A stretch of DNA of 64,000 bases, from contig NZ_KQ948454.1 in assembly GCF_001514115.1 (NCBI RefSeq), positions 1-64,000 of the forward strand, written 5' to 3'. Positions 17,731 through 26,223 of the stretch are shown piece after piece. The DNA is from Streptomyces olivochromogenes. Lineage in GTDB: Bacteria; Actinomycetota; Actinomycetes; Streptomycetales; Streptomycetaceae. Position numbers and translations under genes: made by a program. The stretch's first letter is position 1. Each line of letters begins with the position of its first letter. Under the pieces are notes generated by a model that saw only the letters and a list, made by a program, of their open reading frames with translations, did no database searches and was not told the origin of the DNA.

Positions 17731-19308
17731 CCCCACCGCACGACGAGCTCCGCGGCTGGGCCGCGGCGCGCCGGGCGATCCTGGCGGGGTTGCGCTTCAC
17801 GAGCCTGAGACTGCGGCTGGTCGTGGTGTTCGGACTCGTCGCGCTCACGGCCGCCGTGTCGGCGTCGGGCATCGCGTACTGGCTCAACCGCGAGGCCGTG
17901 CTGACGCGTACGCAGGACGCGGTGCTGCGCGACTTCCAGCAGGAGATGCGCAACCACGCGAGCATGCTGCCGGTGCACCCGGCGCAGGACGAACTGCAGC
18001 GCACGGCGGGCCAGATGGCCAACAGCAGCCAGCGCTTCAGCGTGCTCCTCGTCGCCCAGGACGGCGACGGCAGGACGGTCATCGGCAACTCCGCGCTGGA
18101 CACCTTCACGCTGGACGACGTACCCAAGTCGCTCCAGAAGGCCGTGAACAAGGAGCAGCCGCTCTCCTCGAACAACAAGTCGGCCTATCACCTGTACTGG
18201 CAGCGCATCACCGACCACGACAAGCCGTACCTGGTGGGCGGCGCGAAGGTGATCGGCGGGACGACGACCGGCTACATGCTCAAGTCCCTGGAGCCCGAGG
18301 CCAAGGACCTCAACTCGCTGGCCTGGTCGCTGGGCATCGCGACCGGCCTGGCCCTGATCGGCTCGGCGCTGCTCGCGCAGGCCGCCGCGACGACGGTCCT
18401 CAAGCCGGTGCACCGCCTCGGTATCGCGGCCCGCCGCCTCGGTGAGGGCAAGCTCGACACCCGGCTGCGCGTCTCGGGTACGGACGAACTCGCGGACCTC
18501 TCCCGTACGTTCAACCACACCGCGGAGTCCCTCGAGAAGCGCGTGGACGACATGAGCGCCCGCGAGGAGGCGTCCCGCCGCTTCGTGGCGGACATGTCCC
18601 ACGAACTCCGTACGCCGCTCACCGCCATCACCGCCGTGACGGAGATCCTGGAAGAGGAGCTCGACGCGGAGACCGGCAGCGTCGACCCGATGATCGAACC
18701 GGCCGTCCGGCTGGTCGTCAGCGAGACCCGCCGTCTCAACGACCTCGTCGAGAACCTCATGGAGGTCACCCGCTTCGACGCGGGCACCGCCCGGCTGGTC
18801 CTGGACGACGTGGACATCGCCGACCAGATCACCGCGTGCATAGACGCGCGCCTGGCTGGACGCCGTCGACCTGGACGCCGAGCGCGGCATCATGGCGCGC
18901 CTCGACCCGCGCCGCCTGGACGTGATCCTCGCGAACCTCATCGGCAACGCGCTCAAGCACGGCGGCAGCCCGGTCCGTGTCTCGGTCCGCGTAGAGGCCG
19001 ACGACCTGCTCATCGAGGTCCAGGACCACGGGCCCGGCATCCCCGAGGACGTCCTCCCGCACGTCTTCGACCGCTTCTACAAGGCGAGCGCCTCCCGCCC
19101 CCGCTCCGAGGGCAGCGGTCTGGGTCTGTCCATCGCCCTGGAGAACGCGCACATCCACGGCGGCGAGATCACCGCGGCCAACGCGCCCAAGGGGGGCGCC
19201 GTCTTCACGCTCCGCCTCCCCCAGGACGCGTCGGAGCTGCTCGCCGACGACGAGCGCGAGCGGGAGCGCGGACGGCACGGGAACGGTACGGAGGGCAGCG
19301 CCGGATGA
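17727..19308 (+). pseudogene. afsQ2: Sensor kinase AfsQ2, frameshifted in this sequence
   Basis: The frame from GTG 17727 encodes about 375 residues: N-terminal transmembrane helix (LRLVVVFGLVALTAAVSASG), a periplasmic sensor domain, second helix, HAMP, and the H-box DMSHELRTPLTAI. It then leaves frame in the run CGCGCGC at 18845-18851. The ATP-binding half continues in another frame: N-box NLIGNALKHG, G1 DHGPGIPED, G2 GSGLGLSIA, ending at 19308. Restoring two bases (GC) in that run joins the parts with sensible sequence (DAVDLDAERGIM). So as written the product would have dimerisation and phospho-acceptor parts but no catalytic domain. Sequencing error, slippage or true loss cannot be separated here. 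The downstream lipoprotein gene overlaps its stop (ATGA). Confidence 0.85.
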
Positions 19309-19952
19309 CGACCTTGGTACGAGGCCGAGGCGGGCGCCGACGGACGCCTCTCGCCTCCCTCTCCCTGCTCTCCCTTCCCCTCCTCACCGTCCTGCTCGCG
19401 GGCTGCGGGATCCGCTCCACCCAGGTCCCGACGGACTTCGGCCCGGCGCCGTCCCGGGTCCCGTGCGCGCTGTCCGGCCAGGACATCACCACCCAGTCCT
19501 CCCGTGGCATCCCGGTCCAGGTCTTCCTGATCTGCTCCGGGCAACTGGTGACGGTCGACCGGTCCGTGCGGATTCCTGACGGTACGGCGGAGGGGGCGCG
19601 GCGGGTTCTGGTGGCGCAGGGGCTTCTCGACCAACTCGCCGAGACGCCCTCCACGCCCGAGCAGCAGGCCGGCTACACGACCGACGTGCGGGGCGGGATG
19701 ACGGTGAGCGGGCCTCGGCCCAAGGACCCCGAGGACGCGCTCCGCCTCAGCACCCCTCCCCAGGACCTGACCTCGGCCGCCCTCGCCCAGATCATCTGCA
19801 CCTTCTCCGACTCCGCCGCCGCGCAGGACGACGGTTCGGTCATCCTCGGCGGCCCCGACGCCACCCCGCTGCGCAGCTACGAGTGCCCCACCGACGTCCG
19901 CGCCAACCCCACCACCAAGTCCCCGCCGTCCACGACGGTCGCCGGCGCGTAG
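19305..19952 (+). CDS. Lipoprotein of the afsQ operon
   Basis: 215 residues from ATG 19305, overlapping the afsQ2 stop by 4 bases. It begins with an Arg-rich n-region, a Leu-rich core and the lipobox LLAGCG (Cys about residue 35). The mature part resembles GerMN-domain-like lipoproteins of two-component operons (VFLICSGQLVTVDRSVRIPDG; ARRVLVAQGLLDQL), with three more cysteines. Its position as the third gene of the operon, as in S. coelicolor, suggests it helps AfsQ2 signal sensing at the membrane; that role is inference. Confidence 0.85.
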   Translation: MTTLVRGRGGRRRTPLASLSLLSLPLLTVLLAGCGIRSTQVPTDFGPAPSRVPCALSGQDITTQSSRGIPVQVFLICSGQLVTVDRSVRIPDGTAEGARRVLVAQGLLDQLAETPSTPEQQAGYTTDVRGGMTVSGPRPKDPEDALRLSTPPQDLTSAALAQIICTFSDSAAAQDDGSVILGGPDATPLRSYECPTDVRANPTTKSPPSTTVAGA

Positions 19953-19954
19953 TC

Positions 19955-20036
19955 AGGGGCGCGGGGATCCGGGGCGAAGCCCCGGGCTCAGGGGCGCGGG
20001 GAACTGCGCGGCCCGCCCCCACCGGCCCGCGGCCGA
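19955..20036 (+). repeat. Streptomyces-type intergenic repeat with hairpin
   Basis: A shortened first copy (AGGGGCGCGGGGATCC) is joined to the hairpin CCGGGGCGAAGCCCCGG, then a full copy (19990-20036) beginning AGGGGCGCGGGGAACTGCGC. Same family as at 6704-6926. It directly follows the afsQ operon and may form its 3' end. Confidence 0.72.
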
Positions 20037-20100
20037 ACCCCTCCGCGCGCCGCCGAACCCGTGCGCGCGCCGCCGAACCCCTACGCGCGGCGCCGAACCG
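20032..20100 (+). repeat. 20-bp tandem repeat
   Basis: Three and a half copies of GCCGAACCCnTnCGCGCGcC at 20032, 20052, 20072 and 20092 (partial). It lies between the intergenic repeat and the VanZ gene, in a 249-base gap without a gene. The third copy contains CTACGCGCGG by chance of the repeat and is not a palindrome. Confidence 0.8.
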
Positions 20101-20201
20101 TTCCCGCTTCGCACCGCAGGTGTGGCGCATCCCTCACTCCTCATCCCCAAGCTCACCAACAACCCGGAACCGATCCTGCCGACCCCCGCGTCTTGGGAGG
20201 C

Positions 20202-20753
20202 GTGCAACGTCAAGGCGAAGGCGGCGGCAGCGCCGTGACCCGCGTCCGTGCGACAGGAGCTCTCCTCCTCGTCGCACATCTCGCGCTCGTCGCCTGGATC
20301 ACCCTGCGTCCCCTGGACGTCCCCTGGGTGAGCCCCGCCAACCTCCGTCCGTTCGCCGGCATCAGAGCCGATCTCGCGCTGGGCCCGGCGGAAGCCGCCC
20401 GCCGGATGGGCGCGGGCCTCGGCCTGCTCGCCCCACTCGGCGTCCTGCTCCCCATGGCCGGCGGCAAGCTGACCGCGTCCCCGCTCGGCTCCCTCGTCCG
20501 CACGGTCGCCGCCGGCGCTCTGATCTCGCTGGGCATCGAACTGCTGCAGACCGGCGTCCCCGGTCAGGTCGTGGACGTCGACTCGCTGCTGCTCAACACG
20601 GTCGGCGTCGCCCTGGCCCATCTCGCGATCGTGCCGGCCGCCAGGGTCAGGCTCCGCCGCCGGGCCGAGACCCGGCGCCGCGCGGCCCTCCCCCGGGAGG
20701 ACACGGCTCAGGGTCGGACCCCGACGATTCCCAGGGTCGGCATCGCCCCGTAG
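20202..20753 (+). CDS. VanZ-family membrane protein
   Basis: 183 residues from GTG 20202, next to GGGAGG; GTG 20235 is the alternative start. Hydrophobic helices at the N-terminus (ALLLVAHLALVAWITL), middle (GLGLLAPLGVLLPM) and a pair after, with the VanZ turn GVPGQVVDVDSLLLNTVG (usual form R-x-x-D-x-x-D-L-L-x-N-x-x-G). The Arg-rich tail is cytoplasmic. VanZ proteins give low-level teicoplanin resistance in enterococci, but most actinobacterial members have no known role. It stands alone. Confidence 0.82.
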   Translation: MQRQGEGGGSAVTRVRATGALLLVAHLALVAWITLRPLDVPWVSPANLRPFAGIRADLALGPAEAARRMGAGLGLLAPLGVLLPMAGGKLTASPLGSLVRTVAAGALISLGIELLQTGVPGQVVDVDSLLLNTVGVALAHLAIVPAARVRLRRRAETRRRAALPREDTAQGRTPTIPRVGIAP

Positions 20754-20883
20754 AGCGACGCTTCGCCCCCTTCGTCACCGTAGCGTTGAAGACATCGAAG
20801 CCGGAGACATCGCGGAAGACGCCGAAGAAGGCGTCGATGTCCCAACACCCCGGCATCCCGCCACGGTTCACGAAGGAGCCATC

Positions 20884-21084
20884 ATGACCGCCCTTGCCCG
20901 CCCCACCAACGGCCGCATGATCGGCGGAGTGTGCGCAGCGCTGGCGCGGCGCTTCGGCACCTCCGCGACCACGATGCGCGTGATCTTCGTTCTCTCCTGC
21001 CTGCTCCCGGGCCCGCAGTTCCTGCTCTACATAGCGCTGTGGATCCTGTTCCCCTCCGAGGACAAGGCCCGCACGGCCTGGTGA
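20884..21084 (+). CDS. PspC-domain membrane protein
   Basis: 66 residues, nearly all PspC domain: RPTNGRMIGGVCAALARRFG, then TTMRVIFVLSCLLPG and the transmembrane LLYIALWILFPSED. GAAGGAG precedes the ATG. PspC domains occur in envelope-stress proteins and at the N-terminus of actinobacterial sensor kinases; this is a stand-alone version. It is followed by a very strong convergent hairpin. Confidence 0.88.
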   Translation: MTALARPTNGRMIGGVCAALARRFGTSATTMRVIFVLSCLLPGPQFLLYIALWILFPSEDKARTAW

Positions 21085-21104
21085 CCCCCGGCCCGGCTCA
21101 CGGC

Positions 21105-21156
21105 ACGAACGCCGGTGGGGCGCACCCCAATCAGGGTGCGCCCCACCGGCGTTCGT
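21105..21156. terminator. Perfect 23-bp bidirectional hairpin
   Basis: The arm beginning ACGAACGCCGGTGGGGC (21105-21127) pairs without mismatch to 21134-21156 across a CAATCA loop. It lies between the convergent pspC-type gene and the small secreted-protein gene. Confidence 0.9.
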
Positions 21157-21187
21157 ACAGGCGAAGGACCGAAACAGGCGGAAGGCG

Positions 21188-21541
21188 TCAGCCGAGCGGC
21201 AGCCCGTTCACCGGCAGACCGTGCGTCGGCAGGCCCTGGAGCGGCAGCCCCCCGAGGAGCCCTGCCACCGGCGCCGCCGGCCCGTCGGCAAGGACCTTCG
21301 CGACGGCGGGCTGGGCCGCGGCCACCCCCGCGCCGAGCGCGCCCTGCCCCTGGGTGAGCGCCTCTCCCGCACCCGGGAGCGCCGCCGCGGCGTTCTGCGC
21401 GGGCAGCGTCTGGGTAACGGTGTGCAGGGCCTGGGAGGTGTCCGGCACGGCCGGGGCGGCGTTCGCGGCGCCCGCGCCGACGGCGGCGAATGCGGCACCG
21501 AGAGCGGCGACGCCGAGGGTCTTGGCAGCAGACTGCTTCAT
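21188..21541 (-). CDS. Small secreted protein
   Basis: 117 residues from ATG 21541. Signal peptide: MKQSAAKTLGVAALGAAFAAVGAGAANA, cut after ANA. The mature part is Ala-rich and ends in a short repeat of GLP units (LQGLPTHGLPVNGLPLG). No family recognised. In style it resembles the protein at 14515-14931, but I cannot align them over any length. No function assigned. Confidence 0.75.
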   Translation of the reverse strand: MKQSAAKTLGVAALGAAFAAVGAGAANAAPAVPDTSQALHTVTQTLPAQNAAAALPGAGEALTQGQGALGAGVAAAQPAVAKVLADGPAAPVAGLLGGLPLQGLPTHGLPVNGLPLG

Positions 21542-21624
21542 ATTGAATGCGTCCTTGGATCCGTGTGACGGGGATGTGAGCGGTCCAAAAACGTAAACAC
21601 GCAGAGCCACCCTCCGCAAACATC

Positions 21625-21671
21625 AAAAAGCAGCCGAATCATGGAGAACAAGTGAAGACCCGGCTGCTTTT
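21625..21671 (-). terminator. Rho-independent terminator of add, with T-run
   Basis: On the minus strand AAAAGCAGCCG pairs with CGGCTGCTTTT (11 bp, 24-base loop) and is followed by further T, giving TTTTT. It starts 12 bases after the adenosine deaminase stop. A true T-run is unusual in this genome. Confidence 0.82.
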
Positions 21672-21682
21672 CGCTCCTTCGA

Positions 21683-22837
21683 TCAGCCCTGTTCCCCCAA
21701 GGAACCGCTGGTGGAAGCGGTCTGCTGGAACAGCCATTCGGACTTGAGTTCTGCGTATCCAGGCTTGATCACGTCATTGATCATGGCCAGTCGTTCATCG
21801 AAAGGAATGAATGCTGACTTCATAGCATTGACGGAGAACCACTGCATATCATCGAGCGAATAACCGAACGCCTCGACCAGGTGCTCGAATTCGCGCGTCA
21901 TGCTCGTCCCTGACATGAGCCGATTGTCCGTGTTCACGGTCGCCCGGAAGTGCAGGCGTCGCAGCAGACCGATCGGGTGCTCCGCATAGGAGTCGGCGGC
22001 GCCGGTCTGCAGGTTGGAGCTGGGGCACAGTTCCAGCGGGATGCGCTTGTCACGGACGTAGGAGGCCAGCCGTCCGAGCTTCACCGAGCCGTCCGCCGCG
22101 ACCTGGATGTCGTCGATGATCCGCACACCGTGACCGAGCCGGTCCGCGCCGCACCACTGGAGCGCCTGCCAGATGGAGGGGAGCCCGAAGGCCTCGCCGG
22201 CGTGGATGGTGAAGTGGTTGTTCTCGCGCTTGAGGTACTCGAAGGCGTCGAGGTGACGGGTGGGCGGGAAGCCCGCCTCGGCGCCCGCGATGTCGAAGCC
22301 CACCACGCCCAGGTCGCGGTAGCGGTTGGCCAGTTCGGCGATCTCCAGGGCGCGGGCCGCGTGCCGCATGGCGGTGAGCAGGGCGCCGACCCGGATGCGG
22401 TGGCCGTTCTCCCGCGCACGCCGTTCGCCTTCACGGAAGCCCTCGTTGACGGCCTCGACGACCTCTTCGAGGGTGAGCCCGGTCTCCAGGTGCTGCTCGG
22501 GCGCGTAGCGCACCTCGGCGTAGACGACCCCGTCCTCGGCGAGATCCTCGGCGCACTCGGCGGCGACCCGCACGAGCGCCTCGCGCGTCTGCATGACGGC
22601 ACAGGTGTGGGCGAAGGTCTCCAGGTACCGCTCCAGGGACCCGGAGTCGGCGGCCTCGCGGAACCAGACGCCGAGTTTGTCGGGGTCGGTCTCGGGGAGC
22701 CCGGAATAGCCGCTCTCCTGGGCGAGTTCCACGATCGTCCCGGGGCGCAGGCCCCCGTCGAGGTGATCGTGCAGCAGGACCTTGGGCGCCCGGCGGATCT
22801 GTTCCGAGCTCGGGGTGTTCTGGATCTGGCTCGTCAT
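21683..22837 (-). CDS. add: Adenosine deaminase
   Basis: 384 residues. It converts adenosine and deoxyadenosine to inosine and deoxyinosine, feeding PNP. Metal and active-site motifs: [11 protein letters not shown] near residue 23, HAGEA (about 216), the HGVRI block (about 240), and [11 protein letters not shown] (about 298). ATG 22837 has no ribosome binding site but is exactly seven bases after a -10-like TACAGT, so a leaderless start is likely. The exact operator CTACGCGCGTAG lies 4 bases upstream of that -10. It is divergent from the hydrolase gene at 22950 and stands alone, with its own terminator. Confidence 0.95.
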   Translation of the reverse strand: MTSQIQNTPSSEQIRRAPKVLLHDHLDGGLRPGTIVELAQESGYSGLPETDPDKLGVWFREAADSGSLERYLETFAHTCAVMQTREALVRVAAECAEDLAEDGVVYAEVRYAPEQHLETGLTLEEVVEAVNEGFREGERRARENGHRIRVGALLTAMRHAARALEIAELANRYRDLGVVGFDIAGAEAGFPPTRHLDAFEYLKRENNHFTIHAGEAFGLPSIWQALQWCGADRLGHGVRIIDDIQVAADGSVKLGRLASYVRDKRIPLELCPSSNLQTGAADSYAEHPIGLLRRLHFRATVNTDNRLMSGTSMTREFEHLVEAFGYSLDDMQWFSVNAMKSAFIPFDERLAMINDVIKPGYAELKSEWLFQQTASTSGSLGEQG

Positions 22838-22843
22838 TTTCGC

Positions 22844-22865
22844 ACTGTAGCCCCTACGCGCGTAG
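22844..22865 (-). promoter_or_regulatory. add promoter with exact CTACGCGCGTAG operator
   Basis: On the minus strand the palindrome (22854-22865) is followed after 4 bases by TACAGT (22849-22844), and transcription is predicted to begin at the A of the add ATG. No clear -35 is seen at 17 bases, which fits an activator-like or extended -10 promoter or overlapping control. Confidence 0.68.
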
Positions 22866-22949
22866 ATCTCCTGTCACGCCGTCTGTCGATATGTAACGGT
22901 GACCAGGCGGACGGGTGGCGTACACCGTCACTTCTGACACTGTTCTGTC

Positions 22950-23711
22950 ATGGCACAGCAAGCGACGCCGGTTCGCAGCGCCCGGCTGGGGAGGACGATC
23001 GGCCCGGAGCCGACGGCCGTCAGCGGAGTGGTTCTGCTGCTCCCGGGCGGTGACGAGGTCTCCGCGCGCAGACCGTCCCCGATGTTGGCGACCGCCTCCG
23101 TACGCGCGCTCGGCCGCCGGCTCATGCGCGCGGGACACGCGGAAGGCCTGGCCGCCCATGTCGTGCACTACCGCTTCCGCGGGTGGAACGGCAGCGAGGC
23201 GCGTCTCGCGAGCGACGCGTCCTGGGCCGCCGACGAGGTCGTACGCCGCTACGGGGACGTGCCGGTGTGCCTCGCCGGTGTGGGCATGGGAGGCCGGGCG
23301 GCGTTGCGTGCGGCCGGGCACACCGCCGTCAACTCCGTTCTGGCGCTCGCCCCCTGGCTGCCCGAGGACGACGTGGCGGCGCCACCCGAACCGGTGAAGC
23401 AGCTCGCCGGGCGGCGCGTGCTGATCGTGCACGGCACCAACGACGAGCGCACCGACCCGGAGTTGTCCTTCCGGCTCGCGGCGCGGGCGAAGAAGTCCAA
23501 CCGGGAGATCTGCCGGTTCGAGGTCCACTCCGACGGGCACGGGTTGCACCAGTACCGGTCCGAAGTGCACGCGCTGTCGGAGGACTTCGTGATGGGGGCG
23601 TTGTTCGGGCGCGGGCTGGCGCGGCCGTTGGAGGATGCGTTGGCGGCTCCGCCGCCGTTGGGGTTGCGGATGCCGCTCGCCTCCGGCTTCGGGCGGGCGT
23701 TGCGTCGTTAG
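22950..23711 (+). CDS. Alpha/beta-hydrolase-fold protein lacking the nucleophile serine
   Basis: 253 residues. The fold is that of short alpha/beta hydrolases (dienelactone hydrolase/YpfH-like): VVLLLPGGDE oxyanion strand, nucleophile elbow, VLIVHGTNDERTDP with the acid, and the C-terminal His in SDGHGLHQ. At the elbow the usual GHSMGG reads GVGMGG, so serine is replaced by glycine while Asp and His remain. The protein is therefore probably not a serine hydrolase, or uses another chemistry. It is divergent from add; the add operator lies in the shared 112-base gap and may also affect this gene. Confidence 0.82.
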   Translation: MAQQATPVRSARLGRTIGPEPTAVSGVVLLLPGGDEVSARRPSPMLATASVRALGRRLMRAGHAEGLAAHVVHYRFRGWNGSEARLASDASWAADEVVRRYGDVPVCLAGVGMGGRAALRAAGHTAVNSVLALAPWLPEDDVAAPPEPVKQLAGRRVLIVHGTNDERTDPELSFRLAARAKKSNREICRFEVHSDGHGLHQYRSEVHALSEDFVMGALFGRGLARPLEDALAAPPPLGLRMPLASGFGRALRR

Positions 23712-23722
23712 GTCGTGGGTTC

Positions 23723-23790
23723 ACTGCGGGTCGGTGGGGGCTGGTCGCGCCCACGCGGCGGAGCCGCATATGTCACAGCCCCGCGCCCCT
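23723..23790 (-). repeat. Variant intergenic repeat
   Basis: Read on the minus strand it begins AGGGGCGCGGGGCTGTGAC, includes a small hairpin GCGGCTCCGCCGC, and ends with the C-rich GACCAGCCCCCACCGACCC block of the same family as at 6704 and 19990. It lies between the convergent hydrolase and LysR genes. Confidence 0.7.
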
Positions 23791-23810
23791 AAAAGCGGGG
23801 CGTCCGCCCC

Positions 23811-24773
23811 TCAGTCCGGTAGCAGGTGGCCCCTCCTCGACAGCAGGAACTTCTTGAAGGCCGCTACTGGTGGCGTGTCCGGGTGGCCGTCCAGCCATGC
23901 CACTCCGATCTCGCGGACCGCTCTCGGGGCCGTGACCGTCAGTTCGACCACCCCTGGGCGGGGCACGGCCGGTGGGGGCAGGAGGGCGACGCCGAGGCCG
24001 GCGGCGACCAGGCCCCGCAGGGTCTCGGCCTCCTCGCCCTCGAAGGCGATGCGGGGCTTGAAGCCGGCCTCCTGGCAGAGGTCGTCGGTGATGCGGCGCA
24101 TGCCGTAGCCGGGTTCGAGGGTCACGAAGGTCTCGTCGGCGGCCTCGGCGAGGCGGATGCGTCTGCGGGCGGCGAGGCGGTGGTCGGCCGGCACGACGAG
24201 CCGGAGCTTCTGCTCGTCGAGGAGGCGGCCCACCAGGTCGGGCGCGTCCGGCACCGGCGAGGTGAGGCACAGGTCCAGCTCGCCCGAGCGCAGCCCCTCC
24301 AGCATCGCCTCGCCGTAGTTCTGGACGAGGCTGAAGCGGACCCGGGGGTGGTCGGCGCGGAAGGCGCGGATCAGGCCGGGGACGGTCTCCGAGCCCATGG
24401 TGTGCAGGAAGCCGAACGCGACCTTGCCGGTGGCCGGGTCGGCGTCCGCGCGCACCTCCTCGGCGGCGCGCTCGATCTCGGCGAGGGCCCGCTCCACGGA
24501 GGAGAGGAACGCACGGCCCGCGGGGGTGAGGGAGACCGTGCGGCCCCGGCGTGCGAACAGATCGACGCCCAGGTCCTGTTCGAGCCGGACCATGGCGCGC
24601 GACAGGGTCGACTGGGGGACCCCCATCTCCTGTGCGGCGCGGGTGACGTGCTCCGTGCGGGCGACCCCGGCGAAGTACGCGAGGCGTGGGGCGAGCAGCC
24701 TCGACATGCCCGCACTGTCTTCTGTGTCACTGGACGGTGACAGGTGAGGCCCTGACCTTTGCTGATGCGCCAT
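23811..24773 (-). CDS. LysR-family transcriptional regulator
   Basis: 320 residues from ATG 24773. N-terminal LysR helix-turn-helix (RLAYFAGVARTEHVTRAAQE, VPQSTLSRAMVRLEQDLGVDLF), then a type 2 periplasmic-binding-like effector domain (GKVAFGFLHTMGSETVPGLI, DLCLTSPVPDAPDLV, ETLRGLVAAGLGVALLP). It is divergent from the MFS gene at 24836, sharing 62 bases, so it most likely controls that exporter and itself; the layout resembles E. coli ynfL-ynfM. Effector unknown. Confidence 0.9.
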   Translation of the reverse strand: MAHQQRSGPHLSPSSDTEDSAGMSRLLAPRLAYFAGVARTEHVTRAAQEMGVPQSTLSRAMVRLEQDLGVDLFARRGRTVSLTPAGRAFLSSVERALAEIERAAEEVRADADPATGKVAFGFLHTMGSETVPGLIRAFRADHPRVRFSLVQNYGEAMLEGLRSGELDLCLTSPVPDAPDLVGRLLDEQKLRLVVPADHRLAARRRIRLAEAADETFVTLEPGYGMRRITDDLCQEAGFKPRIAFEGEEAETLRGLVAAGLGVALLPPPAVPRPGVVELTVTAPRAVREIGVAWLDGHPDTPPVAAFKKFLLSRRGHLLPD

Positions 24774-24791
24774 GGGAACGATTATGGCGAT

Positions 24792-24804
24792 TCCATGCAT
24801 TGGA
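24792..24804. promoter_or_regulatory. Candidate LysR box
   Basis: TCCATGCATTGGA is a near-perfect T-N11-A palindrome in the 62-base gap between the divergent LysR and MFS starts, the standard position for LysR binding. Confidence 0.5.
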
Positions 24805-24835
24805 CGGATGAACGGCGGCTCTTTAGTTTCGAAGT

Positions 24836-26125
24836 ATGCCTTCCGCCAGTACCGGGGCGCCCACCACCGTGGGCGCCGCCTCCTCCGTCACGCCCTCCAC
24901 CGCCGCCGTCGACTCCCGTCTCACCCCGGGTGGGCCCGGCTACCGCCGTATGAGCTTCGCGCTCTTCCTCGCGGGTGTGGCGACCTTCGCGCTCCTCTAC
25001 TCCACGCAGGCCCTCCTCCCGCTCGTCTCCACGGACTTCGGGGTCAGCGCGAGCGAGGCGAGCTGGACGGTGTCCGCGGCGACGGGTGCGCTGGCACTGT
25101 TCGTCCTCCCCATGAGCGCGCTGTCGGAGCGGTTCGGACGGCGTACGTTGATGACGGCGTCGCTGGCGGTCGCGGTGACCGTCGGGCTCCTGGTCCCCTT
25201 CGCCCCGTCGATCGGCGCGCTGGTCGCGCTGCGGGCGGTGCAGGGCGCGGCGCTGGCGGGCCTTCCGGCCTCCGCGACGGCCTACCTGGCGGAGGAGGTC
25301 CGCCCCAAGGCCCTGATCACGGCGATCGGCCTCTTCGTGGCGGGCAACAGCGTGGGCGGGATGAGCGGCCGGGTCATCACCGGCTGGGTCGCGCAGGAGT
25401 GGGGCTGGCGGGTCGCCGTCGCCACGATCGGGATCATCGCGGTGGCCTGCGCGGTCGCCTTCCGTATGCTCCTGCCCGCGCCGAAGCACTTCACGCCCGG
25501 CTCGCTGCGGCCGCGGGTGCTGGCCCGTACGGTCCGTGACCACCTCGCGAACCCGCTGCTGCGCCGGCTGTACGCGATCGGCGCGCTGTTCATGATGGTC
25601 TTCGGCGGGGTCTACACGGTGATCGGCTACCGCCTGACCGAGGCCCCGTTCTCCCTCCCCCAGGGCATCATCGGCTCGATCTTCCTGGTGTACCTGGTCG
25701 GTACGGTGTCGGCGTCCACGGCGGGCAGGCTGGTCGCCCGCCTGGGCCGACGTGGCTCCCTGTATCTGGCGGGCGGCACCACGACCGCCGGCCTGCTCCT
25801 CTCCCTGGTCGACTCCCTGCCCCTCGTCCTGCTCGGCCTGGTGCTGATCACCGCGGGCTTCTTCGCGGGACACGCGGTGGCGTCCTCGTCGGTCAGCCAC
25901 ACCGCCAAGCAGGGCCGCGCCCAGGCCTCGGCCCTCTACCAGTCCGCGTACTACATCGGCTCCAGCGCGGGCAGCACGCTCGGCGCGGTCGCCTTCCACT
26001 CGGGCGGGTGGGCCGGGACGGTGACGCTCGGACTGTTCGCGGTCCTCGGCGTCGTCACGATCACGCTGTTCGGCTCCCACGCGGCCCGCACCCAGGCCCG
26101 CCGCGAACCGGCCCTGGCGCACTGA
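24836..26125 (+). CDS. MFS transporter, YnfM-like
   Basis: 429 residues with about 12 transmembrane helices after a 35-residue Ser/Thr-rich tail. The MFS loop 2-3 motif is present (ALSERFGRRTLMTASL), and the FFAGHAVASSSVSHTAKQGRAQASALYQSAYYIGSSAGST region is the YnfM/AraJ-like signature (shown here in pieces). Substrate unknown; probably drug or sugar efflux, controlled by the divergent LysR regulator. Confidence 0.9.
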   Translation: MPSASTGAPTTVGAASSVTPSTAAVDSRLTPGGPGYRRMSFALFLAGVATFALLYSTQALLPLVSTDFGVSASEASWTVSAATGALALFVLPMSALSERFGRRTLMTASLAVAVTVGLLVPFAPSIGALVALRAVQGAALAGLPASATAYLAEEVRPKALITAIGLFVAGNSVGGMSGRVITGWVAQEWGWRVAVATIGIIAVACAVAFRMLLPAPKHFTPGSLRPRVLARTVRDHLANPLLRRLYAIGALFMMVFGGVYTVIGYRLTEAPFSLPQGIIGSIFLVYLVGTVSASTAGRLVARLGRRGSLYLAGGTTTAGLLLSLVDSLPLVLLGLVLITAGFFAGHAVASSSVSHTAKQGRAQASALYQSAYYIGSSAGSTLGAVAFHSGGWAGTVTLGLFAVLGVVTITLFGSHAARTQARREPALAH

Positions 26126-26223
26126 GTCCCCAGCCGCTCCTACGTTCCCCCTGGTCGGACCCCGTTGTCAGTGGCGGCACCTAGCCTCCATCCGGTCAAC
26201 TGGCCCGAGCAGGGGGATCTTTC

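Noticed and set aside
20072..20091. CTACGCGCGG as another copy of the nucleoside operator
   Set aside because: It is one half only, comes from the 20-bp tandem repeat, and is not next to a nucleoside gene.
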